Source: Spirometra erinaceieuropaei
Lineage: Eukaryota; Platyhelminthes; Cestoda; Diphyllobothriidea; Diphyllobothriidae
DNA: 64,000 nt
Direction: 5' to 3'
NCBI GenBank assembly: GCA_902702965.1
Contig: CACRXP010000745.1
Coordinates: forward strand, 176,170-240,169
Below are positions 11,350 to 22,876 of this stretch, one piece after another. The position numbers and the translations under genes were made by a program. A model generated the notes under the pieces. That model made no database searches. It was not told where the DNA came from and saw nothing but the letters and a program-made list of their open reading frames with translations. The number at the start of each line of letters is the position of its first letter. The first letter of the stretch is position 1.

Positions 11350-12840
11350 CGTGCCTTGTGTAATCTCCGAAAAAATTAATGCGTAAATCCCTTGGAACAG
11401 ACCTTTACAGGCATGGTTCGAGATTTAATATGCATGTTTAAGCTGAAATCCATCAGCTACCGCAGCATAACCGCGTTATATTCACAAAGTGCCAGCGGGC
11501 AGCCAGTAGTACACAATTGTGTATACAAGTACTGTTTTTAACTCTAGTGCTTACTCACTCGAGGTCTCGGCAGTGAAAGAATTCTAAATGTGGCACCAAT
11601 GGTTCGGATGGTCACCTTCAAACTGAACAATAGCGGTCTTTAAATGGAGAAGGTTTAAAGTACATTCTATGCCGTTCTCTACTCATTCGACCATCAAAAC
11701 AATTTACGGATTATGGAAGAACATTTTTCGTTAAAGTACAGAACCTCGCTACTAAGATCAATTTAGTAAACGTGACATTCTCATTGACCAGACTGCCACG
11801 TAGGTAGCGTGGAGGTTCGATACACATTAAATGTACAGTAGTTACAAATCAATAGATCAACCAAGGGAACGTTTAAAACGCCAGAGCTTAGTCTATCGGC
11901 GAACAGAATGAGTTTTAAAAGCATTGTAAGAAGAAGCAGTGCAATATAATGCCCTGTCCTTCGCATCTGACGGGCAAACAAAACAGCATAAGGCTCTGTG
12001 ACTTCTGTTAACACAAAAGTTAAAACTGCATTAAGACTTTGGAAGTATCCACCGAATAAGATGAGCCAGTTCAACTTCCTGAAACGGTTAACTGCTACGG
12101 TTGTCACCTGTCACCAACAACTCACCACTGTTTCCTCCTCTTCGACGACTGACTTTAGCGACATATGCTTGTGTTTATTAACTTTAGACAGTTCGCTGTG
12201 CGCTGGACGTTGTCCTTCAGGATTCTGCGATTGTCATGTTTTTCACATCATGCAGTTGTTATGTGCTCCAAATATGGGCACACAAGATATGCTTTTGTGA
12301 AGAGGGACAGCGTGTGGGATACAATATTGGCCTAGGCGTCCGTGCAAGCCAGATATTTTCCTACTTTGTTGTTGGATCGAAGTGAAGCCTAGAGGAGAGT
12401 CATTGTGACGGAATGGCAATGGTTTCGATTGTAAAGCTAGAGTAAGTAATGCCTTTTTCATAAACTTGCCAATACTCAGTTCATATCTATGTTTCCGGAA
12501 TTTCGGGCTACGCAGCATTCACATCACATTAGTAATTTCAACTTGCTATAAACATCAAATGAGAGCGGCTGATTTGTTGCTGTAGATTTGATGACTTCTG
12601 TACAGCAGGTAGACTTTATTTGTAGAGTGCGATCTACTCTTGTTGTGACACACATAGACAGAGAGAACACTGTCATGCGAGTCCCAAGGACGGACCTTAT
12701 CTCTAGTAGTTTTGACTTATTCTTCCTACTGCAGTGTGAGGTGAGTAAGGGGAAGTTAAGTCAGGGACATTCAGTGCTTCCTTGCAATTAGTAGAGTTAC
12801 ACCCAACCCATCCTTTTAGCTACCAGCATCCTCACTTGGC
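11350..12840. other. No secure feature
   Basis: A hydrophobic minus-strand frame (about 12,094-11,800) follows an acceptor-like 'gtttcag' and could be a membrane-protein exon, but no donor or homology is evident. A second minus-strand frame (12,518-12,243) shares the short string LSIGKF with a minus-strand frame near 19,560, which hints at a common repeat. Neither is assigned. Confidence 0.25.
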
Positions 12841-13261
12841 ACTTCGACCTCCGCTAGATACGATTTTCACCACTGTTCCCTAAACTGGATCAGCAGCAGT
12901 GATCTGCATGAAAATGTGTTTGTAGCGAGGCGGACTCGCGCAGCATCTACCTCACTCTTCTCCTCACCCAACTTGTTCTGAGAACAAAACAAGACTAAGA
13001 CGACCGAGGGTGGGCTTGGTGCAGTGCCAGATAAAGTCAGACAGCCCCCCACGCGCGTCATACACGGCCTGGTCGTCATTTCATATATCATGCTTCACCA
13101 GAGGACAGGTTTCGACATGTGATTTTGGAAACGTGGATTGCGTGTATACTGCAGTAGTGATGTCTGGTGTGCTCCGAAGGGGTGTCTCGTATGCGCGCGA
13201 TATGGAGCTGGTTCACAGTTGGTCCACGAGTGTGTGTTTGCAAGTAGTCTAAGATGTTGTA

Positions 13262-14456
13262 GGACGAAGTCGCCAACAGGATCTCGAAAGCCAGTCAAGC
13301 CTTCGGTCGCCTCCAAAGCACAGTTTGGAATCGTCATGGTCTCCAACTGAGCACGAACCTGAAGATGTACAAGGCCGTCATCCTGCCGACGCTACTGTAT
13401 GGAGCGGAGACTTGGACGGTGTACGCAAAGCAGGCACGTCGTCTGAACCACTTCCACCTCAGTTGTCTTCGTCGCATCCTGAGGCTGAAGTGGCAGGATC
13501 GAATCCCCGACACTGATGTGCTGGAACGGACGGGAATCCTCAGCATCTACGCCATACTGAGGCAAATTCAGCTGCGCTGGAGCGGCCACCTGGTGCGCAT
13601 GGACGACGAGCGACTACCCAAACGACTCTTCTACGGAGACGTCGCGACGGGTTCTCGCCGTCAAGGATGCCCAATACGTCGATACAAGGATTCCATGAAG
13701 TCCTCCCTGAAATGCCTGCAAATCAACCCCACCAACTGGGAGGAGCTCGCACTCGATCGACCGACCTGGAGGAGGACAGTGAAGACAGGCGCTGCGATCT
13801 ACGAAGCCAACCGCATCGCTGCCGCCAAAGCGAAACGTGAAGCCTGCAAATCACAACTTCGCCCAGTAAGCAAAGCCGCCGCACAACCGCTTCCAACGTG
13901 TCCTCGATGTCAACGGATATTCCGGGCTCGAATCGGACTTGTTGGACATCTTCGGATTAACTGCGCCTCTCGAACGGCACCAACCATCGTCCCCCCGCCT
14001 GCCTCTCCCTCCTCCTCTCCGCCGCCAACTAACCCACCACTTCCATCATCCTCCTCATCCTCCTCCTCCTCGCCCACTGCTCCAACGGCGGCCGCTCAGG
14101 CGACTGTCCCACGCACAGCAACCGACACTACCACCACCTTCCCCGACTCCAGGGATGAGGATCAGGACTACACCTGCCCTCACTGCGACCGTACTTTCAC
14201 CTCACACATCGGCCTGGTCGGTCACTTGCGAATCCATCGCACAGAGCCTGGCGAACCAGCGCCTGGAGCACTAACCTACACCCACCGCACTCGCCTCCAC
14301 TGCCCTTGCACCTTCACGCATCGCATGGGCCTTTTCGGCCACATGCGCATCCACGAGAGCGGCCTTGACCGCACTCCCGACACACCCACTACATCCAACA
14401 CATCCACCGTGCACACCCCCACTCTCGTTCCATCCGTCCGCGACACCACCACCACC
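13262..14456 (+). pseudogene. ZF-LINE ORF fragment: post-RT domain and C2H2 fingers
   Basis: One open frame without stops up to the gap. The first ~200 codons are the region after the RT palm of ZF-LINEs ([75 protein letters not shown]). Fingers follow: [18 protein letters not shown] (C2HC form), a low-complexity Pro/Ser/Thr spacer, [17 protein letters not shown], and a shortened finger [15 protein letters not shown] that has lost residues between its cysteines. The endonuclease and catalytic RT are absent, so this fragment cannot retrotranspose. The sense frame ends inside the assembly gap. Its good open frame implies recent insertion. Confidence 0.85.
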
Positions 14457-15200
14457 NNNNNNNNNNNNNNNNNNNNNNNNNNNNNNNNNNNNNNNNNNNN
14501 NNNNNNNNNNNNNNNNNNNNNNNNNNNNNNNNNNNNNNNNNNNNNNNNNNNNNNNNNNNNNNNNNNNNNNNNNNNNNNNNNNNNNNNNNNNNNNNNNNNN
14601 NNNNNNNNNNNNNNNNNNNNNNNNNNNNNNNNNNNNNNNNNNNNNNNNNNNNNNNNNNNNNNNNNNNNNNNNNNNNNNNNNNNNNNNNNNNNNNNNNNNN
14701 NNNNNNNNNNNNNNNNNNNNNNNNNNNNNNNNNNNNNNNNNNNNNNNNNNNNNNNNNNNNNNNNNNNNNNNNNNNNNNNNNNNNNNNNNNNNNNNNNNNN
14801 NNNNNNNNNNNNNNNNNNNNNNNNNNNNNNNNNNNNNNNNNNNNNNNNNNNNNNNNNNNNNNNNNNNNNNNNNNNNNNNNNNNNNNNNNNNNNNNNNNNN
14901 NNNNNNNNNNNNNNNNNNNNNNNNNNNNNNNNNNNNNNNNNNNNNNNNNNNNNNNNNNNNNNNNNNNNNNNNNNNNNNNNNNNNNNNNNNNNNNNNNNNN
15001 NNNNNNNNNNNNNNNNNNNNNNNNNNNNNNNNNNNNNNNNNNNNNNNNNNNNNNNNNNNNNNNNNNNNNNNNNNNNNNNNNNNNNNNNNNNNNNNNNNNN
15101 NNNNNNNNNNNNNNNNNNNNNNNNNNNNNNNNNNNNNNNNNNNNNNNNNNNNNNNNNNNNNNNNNNNNNNNNNNNNNNNNNNNNNNNNNNNNNNNNNNNN
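14457..15200. other. Assembly gap (744 N)
   Basis: Run of N inside the nested ZF-LINE. Judging from the copy at 21.6-23.96 kb, it should hold the remaining fingers and most of the 3' UTR (about 2 kb in that copy), so the true missing length may differ from 744. Confidence 0.99.
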
Positions 15201-18200
15201 CCTCGTCTCCGGTCTTCTTGACTCTGTCTTGACACCGGGTCCAGGCGGGGGAGGATGAGAGAGTGTAGGTAGATGCAGCGCAAGTCTACCGGCACTATAA
15301 ACCCCTGCGTAAGTCACCGTCCCTGCTCCCATTGCTGCTGCAACTGTGGGGCACACGGTGGACATCATCGAAACCGATGGTCGAACTGTCAGGGAGGTCT
15401 GGTCGGTGCTGTTTTACTGAAGAAGTTCGTGGATGGACATATGCTCGAGGGATTCCTTGAGATAGCAGAACGCCCTGGAATGATGTGAGCGAATTAAACA
15501 GGAGTGACGGATGCATTTTGGGGTTCCTGGTGCTGATTCGCCGGTCCCGGCGCGAGGGATTCGCAAACGACCGCCCAGGCCAATGCGTTATCCATGTGTA
15601 AGATGGCCGCAGGAACAAGTTTGGTTGTGTCTATAGAGTTTGTACTAATGGAACTGGTGGCTGTGGTGGTAGAGGTGTTTTCTGGTGTCACGTCGACATT
15701 GTACTGGGTCCACAGTTATCCGACGAGGCTAATCCGCGCTTCAAAAGTTGGTCATTAATGTGAACACGATAGTTGGCGTTGGCTGTTAACAAAAATGATT
15801 CATGTATTGGGGACTGATGTTCTCCTACCTTGCTTTGATCAGTTGTATGTAATCAGCTGCGTAGATTGCTGCTGTAGTTCCTACAGCAGTCTGCCATGAC
15901 TGCAGATTGTGCACAAGGTTTCACGATTGATTTGTAGACGCTTGGGCGGAGTTTTCAGAAGGTCTTTACATCGACGCATTTGTCCGCCTTGCTTGTGATT
16001 AGTCACAGCGGCGTCTCCGGGCAACAACGCTGGTTACTCATCCTCATGGCGTGCCTACAAAAGGTAATTTCATGTTTCAACATGATTTAGGCGCTAAGCT
16101 CTCCGGATCTTTCCAAGCTCTGCGTGTCTGAGATTCCCTACTTCGGCCTCACCTTTACCATTCTTCAGAAGCAACCGAGATAAAATTTGCTTAGTTTCTG
16201 TACCTGGCTTTCATTGAATGTTCATGTTTCAGCTCAATCAGGATCATAATGAAGAAAACAGCGCCGTACCTGGTCAATTTTGTGTTAAGAAAGGTACCGA
16301 GTAGGTGTCAGATGGAGTGATTTGGTCGGCCGCAGGCCTTGCTGACGCGGAGACCCGATTGGAGATCTCGTCAGCAATTCTGATGCTCTTAGATCTGTAT
16401 TCTATATGCACGTCAAGACTTTTACTGATATGAGGCAAATTGTATTGACACTGATATGGCATCTATTGTACTAATCCTTTTACGCCGGTTGATTCACGAC
16501 CACTTTCTCGTCGGTGCTGGTTGTCAAGTAGAAGTCATAACAGACAGATGTGAAGAGTTAAACACTCCACGGACTATCTCTCTCCTTTGTGGTGCTTTAC
16601 TCGCAGTAATCCGCGAACAGTTCATGGACTCTGGCCTTAATCCCTCCCTAGGAAGCCTCCATATGCTGGATATTTGGCATTTGTCCTTTCTTTCGGCAGA
16701 AAGCGTTGATTCCCAGCAGCCCCTCACGGTAAGTGTCCATGGGCATGGCGGAGAATATGAGGCTGAAGAGGATGAGAGCGAGTGCACAACCTTGCTTCGC
16801 CCATTGGTCACTGCAAATGCATCAGAGATTGCCTTGTTGTCTGTGACGTGCGCCATAATTCCGCCGTGTGGTGGTCTTAACATTGGCACGAGTCATTCTG
16901 GACATCCAAAATTCAGCGTAATTTTCCAGTCTGCCGCGAGTGGTAACGCCAAAGGTCCTTTTTGGATGCACAGCAGTAGTGTTAACGGACCGTGAAAATA
17001 ATGTTCACGGCACAACGGTGTTTAAATGTGCTTAAAAATGATTCCCTGTTTCAGACGTGTACTCAGGCGAATGCGTAGGATACGGCTGAGGATTGTACTT
17101 TCAATTTTTCAGAAGGAAATGCGCCTGTGACTATCGGAGAGTTACTAGTCCCCTTTGCGTTTTTATATGTGGACGATGGTGGGATACTTGGAGTCCTATG
17201 GAATGAGTCCTTGAATCGGTATTCCCGGAACATTAAAGTAGGCTTGTCAGCGAGGTAGAGGCGGCCGCATTAAAAACTGTCGATGGAAATGGGTCAGCGT
17301 CCGAGGTCATTTCGTTAGACAGTTGTTGCATTGCCCTTTTTTATCTTCTGAGGGGATGATGAATGATCGAGCTCCGCTTTGGCTTCCACATGAAGAAATT
17401 GGTTAAATGCTTCCTTGCAGGTCTGGACTGGTTGTTAGGAGCATCCTTGAGGTGCGTGGCCAGAGGCTACAGGATGTGCGACATCTCTAGTAGTAAGTTT
17501 GCGTTGTATTGACTGTACAATCTCCTTAGTATGAGGACTGCAGACGTTTTTGCAGGTTGTGAGGAAATTCTTCATCTCATCACGGTCGGCGTATCATTGA
17601 GTTCATTCAGTTTTACGGCTCAGTCAATCTTTCCGCACTCTCTTTGGCATTTAGTGTACCAGGCTTTGTAGTCAACAATAGGCAACCTTAATGGCGTCAG
17701 TTCTGTCGTTGACTTGGATCGAGTGCGAACTATCTCTCTATGAAGGTAGTCGTCGGATTTATTCGTCGTCTTCGCTGAAGCAGTCTTTGGTGCTGTCGGT
17801 GTGCACGAAAGGCAACTCCCAGTGCGCTGTTCGGAAGAACATCCTACATTTCTGTCCACTTGCTCTCAACTGTCGCGTTCGACTCGGGGTTTGCAGTTGT
17901 TTCAGTCTGAGATTCAGGCGACTAATAAAAATCGGTTGGCGTTTGGTCGTATCTAGTAGATTGCGTTTAATTGCTTACCTCACGGACGCCCGGGACGTTT
18001 AAGTTGAAGGCTCACTTTAGAGGCGACAAAAGTATAGCCCACTATCAGTCTGCAACACCCACTGCATTGGCTATGCCTCTTGACATAAACGTAGTCCAAC
18101 AGTTTCCAACGATGCGAGCGGAGATGCATGCACGTAATCCTCCCGTGATCGGAAAGCGGAAGAGTGTGTTCGTTAGGAGAAAATTGCTAACTGCGGATCT

Positions 18201-18884
18201 ACAGGAGGGAAGTCCATTCCTCTTACAGCTGCCGATGCCATGGCAACTCAACAGTCCCTCCCTAGGGCGTGGTCAGGGCCAGCAAGAGGACACTTAAGTC
18301 ATCAAGGACAATTTGCCCGTGTTGGGAACTTTTTAGGAGGGCACGCAGGACCTCATTGAATATGCTGAAGATTGGAGGAGAGTGTCGAACATGTTCCCGC
18401 AGTGCAGCAACCTTATGATCATGAGAAAATTGTTCATCTCCAGCGTCCTGCAAGACAACTATCTCTCGATGCCACCTCGTCGGCAGAGTCGACTCGAGCG
18501 TCTCGTCACCCTGTCTCTGGACATTCACTGCAGAAGAAGGTACATCTGGCGTTCACTTCCTCCAATTTTTCCCGTCCGAAGAAGCTGTCCGCGCCGATAA
18601 CCACAATGTCCACTATGCAGCGGGCAAGGTTCGGGGCGGTCAGGTTTGTCTTTTCCTCCGGCCGACTGGCCTCCATAGTACCTAAAAGTGCAAAAAACGT
18701 TGCAGGCTCTCAGAGTGATTAATGTAACTTTTGCAGACTGTTGGGAGACAGGGGGATTTATAGCGGTGATGGTGGTTGTTTGGCATAGTGTTTCGAGCGC
18801 GCATATGTTGCGTTCACAAGCCACAGTTGGCCTGTCGATGGCGAGTTTCACCAACATCTTCTAGGATACACCTTCTGGCCTCTC

Positions 18885-20245
18885 TTCTCGCGAGAGGCTG
18901 TGCAAATCTCCTCTAAACACGCTTGCTTGGGCATCTCATGCAGTGACTAAATTCCACCGTGTTTTACGTTTTTGGTATAACGGGAAGACGACCTGAATTA
19001 GACTGGATCCCATGCGAAATTGCGTATGTTCTTTCCCCTAGAACATCTCTATACAGTGATGACATATGATAGGGATTTTTTATGGACTACCGGGCGTGGA
19101 GGCAGACATTCCGGACACTCATATGGCTTGCCCCCTTAAAGGAGGACGTTTAAATGTGGTCTTTGGTGTCTAAACAGCCCCTTAGGGGAGAGATTATTAC
19201 GTGTTTTCAAGAATGGGGTCAATGAACGTGAATAATTTAGGATCTGTTTATTTGCTATGGTTACCTAACGCTCCTGCCGAGGGATTCATTTCTCACAGTA
19301 GACACGCAAACATCAGGAATGTTTAACTCAATTTTGATAGCCTTGAGTATGCGCCGCCTTTTATTAAACATTTGGCCATCTCACCAGATAGGAGAGAGGC
19401 TTCTTTAGTTCGCAGACTCTGAATGCAACGGGCAAACATTGTCACCCTCAGAGAAATCCTGCTTCCAAGCGAAGGAACACTGGTACGGTTGGAAAGTGAC
19501 AAAGGCGGCACGCGTTGATAAATCCCAGCGACCACCGATCGCAAATTTGCCGATACTCAACTTAAAAAAAGAACAACTACTGCCCAAGAAACCCGAAAGG
19601 CTAAAATGATGAACGTAACGCTTTCCGAAAATCGTCAATCTGCCATGTTAAGTCTTCGAAACTGTGGACAACAGACTTCCGAAAATCCCAATCAAGATCG
19701 ACCTCTTCCTTCTAACATCTCTGGAGTAAACGAACTGTCAATTTCAAACGTTCGAGTTCCGTCGGGGTAGACATAAGAATAATGGCGTGTCCGAAGGATT
19801 TCAAAATGTGTGCGTTGTTCACCTCTACAAACGCAAATGAGACCGAAAAATAAACAAGAGTGGTCAAAATCCCTGGGACTATTTCCGCACGCAACAGGCC
19901 GAATCAGCTTGCTACCGATGTAGTGAGAATTCTTTAAGGTGGAATACATGGCACTAGTATCTGCATCATGTCTGTTTGCCCGGAAACCGCTCTCGAAATA
20001 ATAAAAAATAACTGAATCTGGAGGATTAGGAAAGAATCTGGGTGTTCATATGCGCGGGACTAGTGAGAAAATTATGAGAACGCAGGAGACCCTTTTAAGT
20101 CATATTTACCGTCTACGGAGTAGATCGTCCAAGAACTAAGATATAAAAAGAAAATGATGGCCGACTATTCAAAGCCCGTTGTTTGTGGGCCCTAATCAAT
20201 TTTTCGACGGCCGGGTTTTGTGAACTAATATTCACCGATGACTGG
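18885..20245. other. No recognised gene
   Basis: May include the 5' UTR of the old ZF-LINE near 18.9 kb. A minus-strand block after an acceptor-like 'gcgtttgtag' (about 19,830) has an open frame with no known motif. The LSIGKF string near 19,560 recurs near 12,460. Confidence 0.25.
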
Positions 20246-20247
20246 GT

Positions 20248-20550
20248 ATGCTTAACCTTCAAACAGAACCAGATATCCTGCATCGGTTAGACTTCCGTAT
20301 GCTCGAGCACCCGACTGACCGTGGATACGACGAAGAGAGCTACCGTGGGGTAACAGATGCCGGCTACTCAGTGCAAGTGATCTTTGACAAGATTACTGAA
20401 CGGCTGCTGCAACGTACTAGAAAGTCTCTGTCAAACGTGGAACAGAACCAAAATGACCCGTTAGGTCCTGCGCCCAATCTCACCTTGCCCTTACTCTGTC
20501 CTTTTCCGAGAACACTCTGGACGGGAGAGATGGAACAAGGCTGGCGTTAA
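20248..20550 (+). CDS. Possible exon, unidentified
   Basis: Open frame of 100 codons. An acceptor-like 'ttcaaacag' at about 20,268 precedes EPDILHRLDFRMLEHPTDRG and a charged, helix-like stretch (VIFDKITERLLQRTRKSL). Composition looks protein-like rather than random. No family recognised and no firm donor found. It may belong with the longer frame at 20,805-21,473 on the same strand. Confidence 0.25.
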   Translation: MLNLQTEPDILHRLDFRMLEHPTDRGYDEESYRGVTDAGYSVQVIFDKITERLLQRTRKSLSNVEQNQNDPLGPAPNLTLPLLCPFPRTLWTGEMEQGWR

Positions 20551-20804
20551 CCAAATGTGTATCCCTATCATTCAATTCACGCAAAAATTTCATTTTGGAG
20601 GTTTGTGGTGCCCACTAAAGCCAATGGATCTAGGGCAGTTGAGCTAGAGGGACTCTTATTATGTTAAGGAGGTACTATCCGAGCAATGCCTAGGTTTATG
20701 TGCATATTTTAAGTCCTTGGCCCATGTGGTGCGTGAACACACTAGTGTCCCATGTGAGCCTTGCCTTGCTCGTTGTATGGTCATTTCTGCGTGCCAAAGG
20801 TTGA

Positions 20805-21527
20805 ATGCATAAAGTTTGCTCAAGTGCAATTTCAGTTCGCTTCTACCCCGCACATCTCGCATCCCACTTACCATCATTCCACACCAGAAACTGGCCTTTT
20901 ATCGCAAGGATGATTTGCACTAGACTGCATCACCCGTCCTGCCTTTTTGTCAACCCAGTGGAAGGCACGGATGGCAAGATCAAGTTTCACCTCCCACTCT
21001 TTCCCAGGCATTCATGCGACCTGGCGGTCCGTGAAGGTCGTGTATTTGCCTCCAAACGGGACTCCAGCGAGGCGCTCTTTTCATTTTTTGAACGTTTCAC
21101 GAAAAATCTCAACAACTACTTCCACGCAGTGAAAGAGAAGCCAGGCTCCGCCATCCACCGGTTACAGACCACCCAAATGAAATTAATGTCCAACCCTGAC
21201 TCCTCTCCCGAGGAAGTGAAATCTTCTTTGACCCTGACGGAGGCCTTCCTTGGCGGCGAGCATGAACTTCAGTTGCGAATATTTTGTGAGGTTTGCGGTA
21301 GTGGACCCGAGCCTAAGAAGCACCAGTTTCATGTCGATGTCCAACTCTTTTCAGCTTGGCTTAAGTCCTGCTCGTTGAATTTGCTTCCCCAGGTCGGCTG
21401 TCCTATCCTACCTGCCCTAGATGCCAGTAACTTCTCCCTGGAACACTCCCAATTCCAATGGTTTGTCTCCAAGGTGAGGGCCTGCCGCCGTCTGAGTTTA
21501 GATTCCAGTAGATATGCGATCTCATGA
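20805..21527 (+). CDS. Possible exon or retrocopy, 240-codon open frame, unidentified
   Basis: This is the longest open frame in the window that is not part of a transposon or spread over a gap. It has a stop directly before the first ATG. The later part (from about residue 75) reads as a normal soluble protein (SFFERFTKNLNNYF, SPEEVKSSLTLTEAF, LRIFCEVCGSGPEPKKHQF). A strong donor AAG/gtgagg at 21,473 follows QFQWFVSK, so this may be an exon ending there, with an acceptor such as 'ccacaccag' near 20,887. The next exon is not seen: a ZF-LINE begins 110 bp downstream. I do not recognise the family. A processed retrocopy or a fragment of an unknown element are alternatives. Confidence 0.35.
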   Translation: MHKVCSSAISVRFYPAHLASHLPSFHTRNWPFIARMICTRLHHPSCLFVNPVEGTDGKIKFHLPLFPRHSCDLAVREGRVFASKRDSSEALFSFFERFTKNLNNYFHAVKEKPGSAIHRLQTTQMKLMSNPDSSPEEVKSSLTLTEAFLGGEHELQLRIFCEVCGSGPEPKKHQFHVDVQLFSAWLKSCSLNLLPQVGCPILPALDASNFSLEHSQFQWFVSKVRACRRLSLDSSRYAIS

Positions 21528-21584
21528 AATATTAACCGAAGTTTTGGAGTGTGATTTCGTTTGGAAAAGATTACGTAGGTACTG

Positions 21585-22876
21585 CTGTCGTTGTTGGACA
21601 TCTCCGAACCAACTGCACCTCTCGAACTGCTCCAGCCATCGTCCCCCCGCCCGCCTCTTCCTCCTCCCTTCCGCCAACTAACTCTGACACTCCTTCTGCA
21701 CCACCAATTCCATCCTCCTCGTCCTCGTCGTCCTCCTCCCTCTCCACTGCCCCATCGGCGGCCGTCCAGACTGCTGTCTCACACATCACCAACACCAACA
21801 CACCAACCAACATCACCTCTCCCACCTCTCCCGATCACAGTGATGAGGATCAGGTCTACACCTGCCCTCACTGTAACCGCACCTTCATCTCACGCATCGG
21901 CCTGGTCGGTCACTTGCGAATCCATCGCACAGAGACTGGCGAACCAGTGCCTGGAGCACCAACCTACACCCACCGCACTCGCCTCCACTGCCCACAATGC
22001 CCTCGCACCTTCACTCATCGCATGGGTCTATTCGGCCACATGCGCATCCACGAGAGCGGAATTGACCGCAGCCTTGACACATCCACCCCGCCGAGCCCCA
22101 CACCCAATCCACCACCTTGTGCACCCACTAACCACTCCCCAGCCGACATCGACGCCACCGACCTTACCACCCCTCACTCCTCCCCTTTCTCCTACTCTTC
22201 CTCCTTCACTGCCACAACGACGGCCGCTTCGGCGTCTGTCGCCCACGACTTCACCACAGCCGAACCTGACACAACAACCGGCACAACCCCTGCGACCTCC
22301 ATCATCAGACGTGAGGGCCAGGACTACATCTGCCCTCACTGCGATCGCACCTTCACTTCACGCATCGGCCTGGTCGGTCACTTGCGAATCCATCGCACAG
22401 AGACTGGCGAACCAGTGCCTGGAGCACCAACCTACACTCACCGCACTCGCCTCCACTGCCCACACTGCCCTCACACCTTCACGCATCGCATGGGTCTATT
22501 CGGCCACATGCGCATCCACGAGAGCGGAATTGACCACAATTCCGATACAGCCACGACATCCAACACATCCACCACGCCCAGACCAATCCTCGCTCCACCG
22601 TCACACGCGTCGACCACCACCACCAACATCACTGCTTCCTCTACAGCTGACACCGACACCGCCAACCTCTCATGCCCACATTGTCCACGCACCTTCACCT
22701 CACGCATCGGCCTGGTCGGTCACTTACGAATCCATCGCACAGAGACTGGCGAACCAGTGCCTGGAGCACCCACCTATACCCATCAAGCTCGTCTCAACTG
22801 CCCACACTGTCCTCGCACTTTCAGGCATCGCATGAGCCTATTCGGCCACATGCGCATCCACGACGACCTGCGGTAG
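21585..22876 (+). CDS. C2H2 zinc-finger array, C-terminal part of ZF-LINE ORF (5'-truncated)
   Basis: About 430 open codons ending at TAG 22,874-22,876. Six complete C2H2 fingers occur as three pairs. The first member of each pair is [19 protein letters not shown] followed by [20 protein letters not shown]; the second is [21 protein letters not shown] followed by ESGID. Pairs lie at about 21,858-22,065, 22,328-22,530 and 22,672-22,861, separated by Pro/Ser/Thr-rich spacers of different length. The pair-wise repetition shows growth by tandem duplication. The fingers probably bind nucleic acid for the retrotransposon (inference). No promoter or start codon of its own is evident, although open codons continue upstream to 21,551. 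Confidence 0.7.

Larger units (their letters stand above)
13260..15395 (+). mobile_element. ZF-LINE, younger 5'-truncated copy nested in an older one
   Basis: Begins in mid-ORF at about 13,260 with [18 protein letters not shown] and runs to the family 3' end near 15,395. Its last 190 bp are almost identical to 23,770-23,959. The interior 14,457-15,200 is an assembly gap. It is inserted just after the stop codon of the older minus-strand copy, whose 3' UTR continues on the other side (13,255-12,845). A 5' truncation is typical of target-primed reverse transcription. No poly(A) tail or clear target-site duplication is visible. Confidence 0.88.
12845..18880 (-). mobile_element. ZF-LINE, nearly full-length but decayed copy
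   Basis: Reading the minus strand from 18.88 kb downwards gives the order of an APE-type non-LTR retrotransposon. Endonuclease-region blocks lie at about 18,690-18,050 (LARCIVDIVVIGA, then LLTNTLFRFP and GNCWTTFMSRGIANAVGVAD). RT blocks lie near 16,860-16,530 (HGGIMAHVTDNKAISDAFAV). The post-RT region runs 16,300-15,800 (KDLLKTPPKRLQINRE), followed by decayed fingers at 15,750-15,420 (RIGLGGRLRIPRAGTGES, HMSIHELLQ) and a stop at 15,416-15,414. The 3' UTR resumes at about 13,255 and ends near 12,845. It is interrupted by a younger copy of the same family (13,260-15,395) in the opposite orientation. Many stops and frameshifts make it non-functional. Net length without the insertion is about 3.9 kb. 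Confidence 0.85.

Noticed and set aside
11781..12107. Hydrophobic minus-strand open frame
   Set aside because: Exon-like acceptor only. No donor, neighbour exon or family similarity could be supported.
13365..15368. Very long open frames (up to 618 codons) on both strands
   Set aside because: They cross the run of N at 14,457-15,200. Only the part up to 14,456 on the plus strand is real coding remnant; the minus-strand ones are shadows.
16456..16995. 179-codon plus-strand open frame
   Set aside because: It is antisense to recognisable ZF-LINE reverse-transcriptase motifs on the minus strand.
21591..22835. 414-codon open frame in another plus-strand frame and minus-strand frames over the finger array
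   Set aside because: Overlaps the zinc-finger frame in low-complexity, C-rich DNA. It lacks finger motifs and is Pro/Thr/Ser-rich; shadow frame.
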